DNA of 64,000 nucleotides from Serendipita indica DSM 11827 (taxonomy: Eukaryota > Basidiomycota > Agaricomycetes > Sebacinales > Serendipitaceae). Positions within the stretch are counted from its first letter, which is position 1, and each line of letters starts with the position of its first letter. The notes under the pieces are model-generated. The model worked only from the letters and a program-made list of their open reading frames with translations. It made no database searches and was not told the origin of the DNA. A program made the translations under genes and the position numbers. The DNA is taken from assembly GCA_910890315.1 (NCBI GenBank), contig CAJVGD010000029.1, positions 117,361 through 181,360 of the forward strand, written 5' to 3'. This document shows positions 10,972-22,950 of the stretch, piece by piece.

Positions 10972-11307
10972 CTCGAGCCTTGAGAGCGAGTTTGATAAAC
11001 AAAAACAGAGGTACTCTCCAGATCATGTTGCACTCGCCGCTGTACGAACTTTTTGACAGGAGGCGCTGTTGGTCGGTCAAGTTGACGGTGGGTCGGTCGA
11101 GTGTAGTGAAAATTCCTGGAGCCCAATCGAAGGATGTAACTTTTACGGGGACAGTGTCGTACTGAGCAGCTGGTAGTGGCTTTACCATGCGCCAAGAGTG
11201 CACAAACATCGAAGAGCATGGAATCGGCGGGTGAAAGCCGTACCATACATTGGGATATTCCGGAGATCCAATTCCACCAGTTGGATAAGATGAGCGAAAC
11301 TCATGTG
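10972..11307. other. Stretch without a supported gene
   Basis: Contains a 138-codon frame on the minus strand (11246-10830) that runs into the LTR remnant and has no known motif. Treated as non-coding filler inside the composite insertion. Confidence 0.35.
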
Positions 11308-11461
11308 AGCCCCCCACACACGAATAGCCTGTTACGAAGGACAAGTTTATTCTACAGTTATATATATGTGTCTCTATACCACTATTGTGCTTTCACTTCA
11401 GCGCCGAGCTCCCGTCAGGGCTCTCGTCGAAGCAAAGCTAATCCTCGGAGCCTCCCACAGC
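11308..11461 (+). repeat. 150 bp direct repeat, right copy
   Basis: Direct repeat of 8972-9126. Its right end (CCTCCCACAGC) coincides with the right boundary of the composite insertion, where the duplicated acyl-CoA synthetase promoter resumes. This suggests that the repeat end is also the element end. Confidence 0.75.
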
Positions 11462-11640
11462 GTTGTGTTTAAGATTACAAACCTCCCGATCGGCTTGCCG
11501 CGGTATGAGCTCAGAACGTCTGTTTATGACCAAGTCGGGGAGAGATAGGGAGAAAATGGTGTTTCTAGGCGGGAATATAGGATAATAGATGGCCTTAGAG
11601 TGGCGAGCGCACCTTGGACCAGAGCGTCTCCACGTTCATC
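11462..11640 (-). pseudogene. Displaced upstream region of the acyl-CoA synthetase copy
   Basis: Matches 5868-6020 at nucleotide level (shared GCGGTATGA, CTCAGAACGTCTGTTT, GAAAATGGTGTTTCTA, GTGGCGAGCGCA). It is the promoter side of the copy whose coding part ends at 8574, moved away by the insertion. It has no coding capacity of its own. Confidence 0.8.
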
Positions 11641-12320
11641 GGAGTGACCCAGTGATTACTACCGACCGAGTGCGAAAATATTAAACTATTTATAATGATT
11701 CTTTTCGGTCCGGCGTCGATAACCCTGTTCAACTCGTCTACACAGCGTATTGCACTCCGATCTACTTGCATTCGGCTTTTATGCATGAAGGATCTCTAAC
11801 AGACTCCTTACACGCTCTGATATGTTGAAAAACGAGAGCGCCGCTGAGGAACTCGAGGGTTCATTCACACACTTTTCAACTGGAAGACCTGGCCTAGCAG
11901 TTCGGTGTACGACTCGACGATCCATGAACAAGGTGCTGCAGCAACGAAGAGTTGCTGCGTTGTTTCGGTCTACAGCGGAATGTATATGCTAGGATTCGAG
12001 GTTCGTGGAATGACTCCCGAGAACGTGTCTGACCTGGCTCGTTCCAGCTTGTGACAGATTAGATTGTTCGCGAGGAATCTTTCTTCTCCTTGCGTATACC
12101 ATCTTCTCATTCAATTCGAGGCCGAATACCGACAAACGTTCGACTCGCCTCGGCGCTTCGCCGTAACCGACGCGTCGTCCCCCCACCTCTCCGCGCCATT
12201 CCCGTGATGCAAGAGTTGCACCACGACAATAGTTAAAGTTCTGTACCCATCTTTACGGTCACTTCGACGTAAATCGTCTCGCAGACCCACCCGTCCGGCG
12301 TCGTTATTCGAACTCTTGAA
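11641..12320. other. Spacer and promoter region of the first GRDP-like gene
   Basis: No gene recognised. The last 100 bp before the ATG at 12321 are pyrimidine-rich. Short frames on the minus strand (11989-12186, 12111-12485) overlap the next gene antisense and have no motif. Confidence 0.4.
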
Positions 12321-14996
12321 ATGGAAGAAAGAAATGATGTAGTCGCACACTATCCGACAGAACTTCCGGAAGAGTTTTATGTCGGAATGACCAGTATTCG
12401 CCCACTTGTCACGGTCTCCGAGCTTCAAGCACACCTGCGTCTCCTTGGAGCGTTTCACAAGTTGAAGGCAGACGTAGAGTCTCAAGACGAAGGCCTAGCG
12501 GCAAAGGACAAAGACCTTGCTTGGGTCGTTTTTGTGAATAAGGCCGTCGTTTCGTTCTTCAACTGGATGACTTCGAAACGGGGTCCCACTAGACTCCCGT
12601 TGGACGACACCGCGATGCCACCACTTCCCGTGATAATGGTCTGGCATACCTACCTTCTTGTACGCCCCTTGTGTAGTCATATGAACCAAGCCACTCACTA
12701 CATCCAGAATCCCCGGCATTATTATGAGGATAGTCAACGTATTTCTAACAATTATAGCAAGCATCTGACTATTCTCGAGTGCGTTATCTCCCCTCGTCGA
12801 GGTTCCCAGCTTAATTGCTCTCATTGTTGTAGAGAATTTCCGCTCGAACTAGCCGCGTCTTTGATCGATGAAGAATCTTTAGGCGCCTACCCACCGAGCG
12901 AAAAACGTCGCAAGACCTTTGAGGATCGCGCGACCTCTACCTATGACATTCTACTCGTCACCTACGTAGAGGACGGGCTTTCCTTGCCTTGTCCGTTTTG
13001 CGAGCACCTGAACCCCCATGTCACCTGGGTTGCAAACGGAGAACGTGGGTTCGCTCAACCGAGATTTGAGCATAAATGCGAAGGCTGCCACCAAACCTTT
13101 AACAAGGGAAACATCGGAGTCGGTCGCTTCGTAGACGAGTTTATCATGAAAAAGAAAGGCGAATCGATCTATTTCCCGTGCGTACTTTATCGCGTAGAAC
13201 TATTTACTCATAGACGGCAGAGAGACATATCTCCGCGCTCGGGATGGGATCAAGGATATTTACAGTGCGGAGGCTCGCTATTCGAAAATATTCAAGGTAG
13301 GCTGGTTTGGTAGAGCGAACAATCCCTCACGTTGCCCAGCAACTAGACGAGGAGTGGGCTCTGATCTCCTCATCGACCGGAGACAGAAAGGAACAGAAAA
13401 AACTGCTAGCAAGCACGCTTCGATGGGATCCAGATGTCCTCTGCGACGTGATGCACACCAGTTCTCAGCCTCGAATTCCGCTCGATAGAGACGCACGAGT
13501 AAAATTGTTCGTCATATTACTCGTCGGATGCCAATTCTGAGCTCCCTTGTAGACTTCATCGACTAGCAACCGCATATAGTCATGCAGGATACGCCTCGCT
13601 GGACCTCGTCGCAGCAGTGCTCCGCCAAGCAACGTTCATCGACAAGATAGTTCACATGGGGTGGACTCGACCAGGTCGCTGGGAACATGCCGATAGTCTC
13701 GCCCCTCTTGTTCGATCTGTCGCAAGGTACCACGCCTTCTTGGACTTGATGTACACCAATAGCTGGTCACTTCTGGTTCCCACTCTGGTATGTCTACAAT
13801 TCTATGGAGTAACTAATTCATCTCACTTCCATTTAGGATATCGTAAGTCTTGTCGCTGTCGTTCATAAATCGTCTCACCAAGAGGTCGTAGGACCTCTCT
13901 TGGCACACACACCAACTCAAAGGACGAACCTATCGGGAGAGAACGCTCTCCATCCTTGGGCGAACTCCAAACCATGATGATTCCATTGATGCTGGCGTAA
14001 TTTCCTCTAGATACGATCAGACGGCGAAACTTTGGAGGGAACGGTTTGGTGTCCCGTACAGCGTCTGCGGTTGCGCTCCAGATCCCGTATCGTCGGTCAG
14101 AGTAACAGCATCTCACTCTCCAGTAACACCTCATCCGACTCCCCCTCTCGAACCTCCAGTCGTACTCATCAAAGTGACTCAAGATACCATGCCACCTGTG
14201 GATGCGATGACATCCAGCTTTTCATCGATACCGCCCCCTACTGCTCATCCTAAGCGGCGCGTCACCTTTATCAGCAAACTCGCCGCATTCCTCATGCGCA
14301 AGCCGAAGCCCGTACAAGAACAGCTGCAAGAACTGGTCACAAAGTCTGCTCCAGAACCGACCGTTGAAATCAGGACTGTGCCTTCCCAACCTCCATGGAA
14401 AAATCCGCGCCCAGACCTCATTTCGATGGAAGATGAGGACAGCGAGGCGTCTCACCCATCCGAGCACAACGTTCTATTTGGGAAACCAGAAAGCGCTGGG
14501 CCCAATGCTCGGCGATCGTCGCGACAGAAGAAAGTGGGTGGATTTGTGAGGCGAGCTCAAACACAAGGACACGACGATCCATTCTGCATTCTTCAAGTAG
14601 AGAGGAACAAGAATAATAAAGAGAAGGAGGGCCATCTAGAGGCATTTACTGATATCAAAGAAGGGTCGGCAAAGTACTATGCATTCTGGGGGGTCTCCAT
14701 GGCCATACCGCTCGGGTAAGCTCACCTGTTTGATCATCAAGGTTTAAGGTTAATGGGAAATTTCATATAGATTCTATGCTGGATATGGATTCGGCCTCCC
14801 AGGAGCATGCGGAACGAGTTGTGCCTCGTGCGGCGCTTGCACGGGAGGAGCAGATTCCGGCGGAAAACCAGGCGATGCAGGAGATGCTGGAGCGGGCTGC
14901 TCGGGAGGATGTGGATCGGGTTGCGGTGGTTGTGGCGTAAGTCCCTTGCTCGCGCGCAGGGTCTCGTTTGTCTGTGACTGACGAGTCCGACAGTGA
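12321..14996 (+). CDS. DUF1399 / GRDP-like protein, copy 1 (743 aa, 10 exons)
   Basis: Glycine-rich-domain-containing (GRDP, DUF1399) family; plant members act in stress and development, the fungal role is unknown. Exons: 12321-12659, 12708-12778, 12833-13177, 13221-13296, 13340-13506, 13553-13787, 13837-13842, 13892-14715, 14771-14936, 14994-14996. Seen: the paired family motifs MVWHTYLL-NPRHYYEDSQRI and DLSWHTHQLKGR, a possible zinc site (CPFCEHLNP ... CEGCHQTF), a low-complexity middle, and a C-terminal Gly/Cys-rich tail (GACGTSCASCGAC ... CGSGCGGCG). All joins hold frame. Exon 7 is a 6 nt microexon (GATATC, Asp-Ile), and the stop codon TGA is alone in the last exon. Both features recur in copy 2 at 22951-25494, which supports the model strongly. 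This copy looks intact. Confidence 0.88.
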
Positions 14997-15409
14997 GTTG
15001 CTGGATGCTTGACTCACTTGCTCTATTAATAAGATCAGTAGAGGTTCTTACAGCTCCTTATCCCGCTCTTTAGACGCGCATATGACTCTCAATACGGACA
15101 CTCGAACCCTGTCGGACAGTGACAAAGAATAGAGTGGGCTTGGTGTGGAGATATCGGTTGCTTTAAACTCGTTTGTGGGCAGGTTTTGGCTCTTCAAATG
15201 CCGTGAACGCTCGTCTGCAGTCTCTCACCCACCGCCAAACGCGCAAGACTGACGTCTGGTCGAGACAATGAACTCGCTAAGACAACATTTCATCCTCAAA
15301 TTGGCTTTGAATATCTCAATTTCTGACTGAAGCTGTTCCTAATATTATTCCTGGTCGGCAAGCAGGTCGGCTTGATATCTAACGGACTAAGGAATAGGAA
15401 CTAACGAAT
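14997..15409. other. Downstream spacer, no gene seen
   Basis: 3' flank of the GRDP-like gene up to the solo LTR at 15410. No open frame with a recognisable motif. Confidence 0.45.
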
Positions 15410-15589
15410 TGTAACGTTTAGTCGTGGGAAAATGGAACAAGCCGGATTTGCACCGACTCAGCTCAGACCACTAGACCATAGTGTCCCTCGTTTCTCTCTA
15501 ATGCGTTACACTCCCTATGTACCCCCGTTACTCAGGTAATCCGACCTGGCCGGCCGTGCTCAGACCTGTAAGATGAACCAATCCTTACA
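15410..15589. repeat. Solo LTR (family 1, 180 bp) with target duplication CGAAT
   Basis: Begins TGTAACGTTTAG, ends ATCCTTACA, so TGTAA/TTACA termini. Flanked directly by CGAAT on both sides (15405-15409 and 15590-15594). A second copy lies inverted at 33046-33207. On the minus strand it contains TGGTCTAGTGG and GGTGCAAATCC, which resemble pol III A and B boxes but are too close together for a normal tRNA. TG...CA ends plus a 5 bp duplication favour an LTR over a SINE. Confidence 0.85.
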
Positions 15590-15889
15590 CGAATATTGCA
15601 TTCAGTTGGAGAACTGGGCGATAAAGAAGACTGCCGAGCGGGTTTCAAGCGACTACTTTCAATGCGTCCAAAGGATATGAGCAGGACCCTGGTGACAGTT
15701 ATTCATATCTGTCCGGTGAGTCACTATAATAGATATAGTGATTGGAATCTGACGAGGGGAGCGCCCGTTACCGCTCATATTGGACCCTTTCATGAAGCAA
15801 CTGGACCGACTCAGCATTTTGACCGTATAAGTTGGAATGCACAGGCAAGCAACTCAAGTGCTCTTAATAATACATCAATTCCAACTGAA

Positions 15890-16536
15890 TAAATTTCCAG
15901 GTAAGGCCACGAGCATACGGCTCAGGGCGTTATGAGCGTTGGTCCTTCCTTCGCCATTATTCGACCCAAGGTTGATCGTCGCTCCATCCGTCGGGTTACT
16001 CAGACCTCCATTTGCAAAATAATTGGTAGGAGATATGATTACGAGGCTCTTTGTGTTGAACGCGCCCCCCCGGCGTTGGGACACCCACATCTTGACTCGC
16101 GTACCGTATCCTGCGACAAGAAAATAGACCTGGCCTTCGACGAGGACTGTATTATCTTGTACCTTGATCCAATCGAGACACTCGGTCAGCAGAGCAGGCC
16201 AAGGGTCGGACCATCGCCACCCTGGGCATTGAAGACGACGAGGGCTCGCTTGGCTGGTCCATCTGGAAGCTGAGCAAACTGGTAGGCGACTAGATAGGTT
16301 TTGACTCAGGTATGTGGACGCTGGGCCTGGGTTACAATCAGATGGGCGGGTGGATTACCGGTCGTTGGAAAGTAGACGGCGAGAATGCTACCGAGAATGA
16401 GAGCGATGAATATAATAGATGTTGTCGATACGTACGCGGCCCACAGCCCACTCACCGCGGAATCCTTGTCAAGGATTTGGCTTTGAGGCGGGGTGGCTAA
16501 AAAAGTCATGAGTGCTCGTCCATCAGGCTCGCTCAT
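15890..16536 (-). pseudogene. Unknown-family paralog 1 of 3 (decayed)
   Basis: ATG at 16536 opens SEPDGRALMTFLATPP and SGLWAA, then an intron from a GTACGT donor, then ILAVYFPTT. The frame then meets an in-frame TGA just after AQRPHT, continues YLVAYQFAQLPDGPAKRALVVF, and needs a one-base shift to reach PALLTECLDWIKV, VEGQVYFLVAGYG and MWVSQRRGGAF. The order W-IL-YFP / LV-Y / CLDW / V-G / (K)xWVxQR is shared with two neighbours on the same strand. No family recognised, no signal peptide. Confidence 0.5.
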
Positions 16537-16832
16537 TTTGAGGAATTTCAGTAGTTTTAAACTCGAATGTGTTTGAGAATAAATGCTAGGCGCGGTGTTT
16601 GGAGCGGGATGTCTGCGCGTTGTGAATGCGAATCAACGCTCTTCACCGGAGGTACGATGTCTCCAGAGGCTTGGCACTGTTCCGTGCCAGTACGTGCCAG
16701 AAACGGGATTAGAGGATCCATTGAGTGCATAAAATCCTCACGGTTGGAAAGACAGTTGATTGTGATTGGGACAGTATATTTCGCTGATTTCCACCCCGAT
16801 GGAACTTGCGTATTCAAAGTCTCAGATCCAGA

Positions 16833-17479
16833 TCAGTTCAACGTGTTGTCAGACAGCGCCTGGGGCATGTAGAGGAACGCAGAATGAGTCGCGTTACGAC
16901 CGGGTTCGATGGCCATGTCGAGGACACTCCCATCTGATGCGTCGTTCTCTTGTCCATTACTCAGAGCGCCGTTTGTACCGACAACCAGGCTCATCTTGTT
17001 TACTTCGCGTCCTTGATGTCGCTGACCGACCCATATCTTGACTAGGCTGCCCATCCCACACACCAAGCACAATCCCTCCCTCGGCAAATTTATCGAAGTC
17101 TTGCAACTAGGTCCATCGAGTGACGATACCATATGCCAACTCGTCCCATCCACCTGGTGAACCACTCGGCTTGTTCACACTAACTAGGCGGATTCGAGCA
17201 GAGACCTTGGTTGGTCCCTCTATCCAGCCGTACGTCACAAGGTCAGCCGGGATGTCTGTACCAGCGGCGGAGACGTTTGGAGCGGTAAGCCACATGTTAC
17301 TCCCCGCCGGAAAGTAGACGCTGAGGATCCTACAAGTAACATCGGCTCCGTCTATTCTTTCCGCACTCAAAAGTGACCGCGTACGAGTTCCACATTCCGT
17401 TGACAGTGTAGGCGTCGGCGAGCATGCCACTTCCATCGCCAGTGCAGTAGAATCTGATCATTTCACGAGCATCAGTCAT
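16833..17479 (-). pseudogene. Unknown-family paralog 2 of 3 (decayed)
   Basis: Exon 1 at 17479-17385 (MTDAREMIRFYCTGDG ... NGMWN) joins exon 2 from 17329 (ILSVYFPAGSN, PADLVTYGWIEGPTK, SGSPGGWDELAYGIVTRW) in phase. An in-frame TAG follows, then LQDFDKFAEGG and a frameshift into LVKIWVGQRHQGREV, SLVVGTNGALSNG and the end PQALSDNTLN with stop at 16833-16835. The motif order matches paralogs 1 and 3. Function unknown. The stop plus the frameshift make this a likely pseudogene. Confidence 0.5.
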
Positions 17480-17794
17480 GATACTACTCCTAGATTATCG
17501 TAAAGCCTGTCAGATGGGACGGTGGAAGGGGAGTAAGATTGCTCAATCCGGAGGCTATCGTACGCCAAGAATAACATTGCACATGTATCTTGAAGAGCCA
17601 TTCATTTCTTTCTCAGGCTTGCAGATTTCCGAGCGCAAAATAGTCGCAATTAGTGACGCTGCGGGTCCGTTTCAAAGATATACTGGGCACTCTGTTCAGG
17701 AATTTAATTCCCTCCTGACACCACGTTTATTCGACTCGAGAACTGGAGATTCCTCTGCACAACGGTGCACCGAGTACATTGATCTATCAACAGA

Positions 17795-18444
17795 CTATGG
17801 ACCCCACGTATCCCTGTGACGCAAATTCCCCCGCATATATGTCAAAGCGGCGTCCAGAGCGGCGCAGTCATTGGGGTTCGTCAAATCGAATGGATATCCG
17901 TCAGTACTACTATTCTGCGCTCCATTTCTCGGTTGGCCGTGATTAAATATCAAAGACTTTGTCCAGAAGTCGGTTATGTGGCTTCCAGTCCCTATGCGCT
18001 TGCAAACCCAAAGTTTGGCGTGTCCTCCCTTTGCACCAATATACCAACAGCATTCGCCGACGGCAAACACGTTCGTTGGTTGCCTTCTCGTCCAGTTGTC
18101 GCATTGGGTGAGAATATCATCCCAACCGTCCGTAGAGCCTGACCTCTTGCCTTCGTAGACAACAACCACTTTTCGCGTATAGTTGCCGAGTCCCGCCGTG
18201 GTGTCGATTCATAGATTGAAAGGTCGGCTCTGTTCGTGTTGTTGGCACTATGAACTTCGGGCCCGATAAGGAAATTGAGAGTGTTTTGCGGGAACAGCTC
18301 GTTGAGGATGCTGTATAAATCTGGATTAACATGCAGCAACGACGACATGGAGGGTGATACGAACGCAGTCCACATGCCATTGACTATTCCTTCTTCATTC
18401 ATCCAGCCATTCATCGCAGAGTAGGCTTGCATGAGTGCAGCAGC
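17795..18444 (-). pseudogene. Unknown-family paralog 3 of 3 (decayed)
   Basis: Frame from MAAALMQAYSAMNGWMNEEG through NGMWTAFVSPS, LYSILNELFPQ and LIGPEVHSANN, then a shift near 18190 into KVVVVYEGKRSGSTDGWDD, ILTQCDNWTRR, FAVGECCWYIGAKGGHAKLW and SLIFNHGQPRNG. It shares the G-x-W, LF-P, VVV/LVV, (C)xxW and K-(L/M/I)-W spacing with the other two. No catalytic motif recognised; the identity of the family is open. Confidence 0.5.
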
Positions 18445-18499
18445 CATTCTCGAGGACGAAATGCGTGAAAGAAACCGAATTTTGTGTGGTCTACTCACC

Positions 18500-19098
18500 T
18501 TTTGTCACGCCTTTTTATACAGTACCCCATGTCGGTCTTGACCCTCGCACCAGTAGAAGCCTCGGGAGGTTTGAGTGGAGGACTGCGGTGTAGGACCACA
18601 AGATTCAACCACGAGTTCGTAGCACGTGTAAAAACTCGGGATACTAGACGAGCATTGTGACTTATTTGCTATAGGCCGAAAGTCTCTATGGACCCGTTTG
18701 ATGTGCCGCGAGACCTTCCACGTACAACTCCCAATCCTTGGCTACCTATTGACACCCGGTCCAGGCACCAAGTTTTGTGAGTCACATTTCATCCGGAACT
18801 CTATGCGGTGTTGCGGAGATTTGAGTTTCCGGCAGCTCGGCATGTACAGCGGAGATTGCAAAATTCCGCTGATCAACTTTAAACGAATAGGGACACGTCT
18901 AATTGGGGCTGAAAGCGTCATCCGGCTCCAATCCAAGCCAACTATTGGAGGCAGACGAGCTCAAGAAGGGCCGCGGCTGTCCCCACTGTAGAGACCAGAG
19001 GTTTACATGAGGAACCGGGAAATTTTAAGAGCAGAAAAAACGATCGGTATTCAAAGGAGGGTATGCAGCCAGTGTAACTAGAGAACCTAGGTCGCTTT
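18500..19098. other. Spacer between the unknown cluster and the xylanase genes
   Basis: No gene supported. Short plus-strand frame 18698-18991 lacks motifs. The right end is the 3' flank of the first xylanase gene. Confidence 0.4.
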
Positions 19099-20127
<1,029 letters not shown>

Positions 20128-20760
20128 CTCCGTTGCGCTCATTAAAGACGACGTTCGAAACCCCGCAGGGAGCACAACGGGTGTTTCCCGGACACAGGAA
20201 ATGTAGAGTGAAGCTGCATGTGAAACTAGAACGAAATCTTGTCATTAAGAATCGGATGTGGTGACCTGGCACGGGTTGTCAATAGCATAAACCCCCGTCG
20301 CGACGCTCATTGGTTCCTCATCGTCGTTCGCAATTCGTTTCCAGTCCCATGCACCCAAGTATAGTTGAGATTACAAGGCAATTAGTGCCGAAATAAAGTC
20401 GAGCCCTTGATACCCGCAGCCATTCTTGATGGATCCGTCCAGTTCGAGTCCAGTGTTTTGTGCTTGAGAGTTATGCCTCCTTTTTGAAACGTGGCTTCCT
20501 CGTTCACGGAATTCGCCTACTGAAATACCGAGGATCTAGCTGAAATCCAAATGATCAGATGGCAACACCGTCAAATCTATTTTTAGACCACCAGCGAACG
20601 CTTCCAGCTCGGAGACCCCGACGAAAAATCCCCGCAGCAAATCGAGTTTGAGGTCCACTACAGGTAAAAAGTCTGGCCTGTGGTCTGTTGGATTGGACTG
20701 AAACCCCGACGGAAACTGGATACGGATAAGGGGCAAGTCTACTGGGCTATTAGTCTGAAT
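20128..20760. repeat. Upstream half of xylanase duplication unit 1
   Basis: This non-coding stretch resembles the region upstream of xylanase copy 2 (22080-22540). Shared landmarks include a GTTGTCAA run, a tract around CCGTCGCGA, and near the distal end CTATTTTTAGACCACC. The two genes therefore arose by tandem duplication of a unit of about 1.6 kb including the promoter. No gene is seen inside. Confidence 0.6.
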
Positions 20761-20813
20761 TCTGCACGCTGCTTAACATTACGGGTGTCCACGACCCTCG
20801 CATAGGTCATCTA

Positions 20814-22950
<2,137 letters not shown>

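Larger units (their letters stand above)
8575..11461. mobile_element. 2.9 kb composite insertion splitting the duplicated acyl-CoA synthetase promoter
   Basis: The duplicated promoter is continuous in the original (near 5855-5870) but is split here: the left part ends ...CCAGATGTTG at 8574 and the right part restarts GTTGTG... at about 11459. GTTG is present on both sides, so a 4 bp target duplication is possible. The insert holds a TATAG pentanucleotide microsatellite near 8859-8895, 150 bp direct repeats (the right one at the insert end), an inverted-polarity minisatellite, a broken secreted-protein gene, an LTR-like block and a copia LTR remnant. It may be several nested events. No transposase or reverse transcriptase is visible inside. 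Confidence 0.6.
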
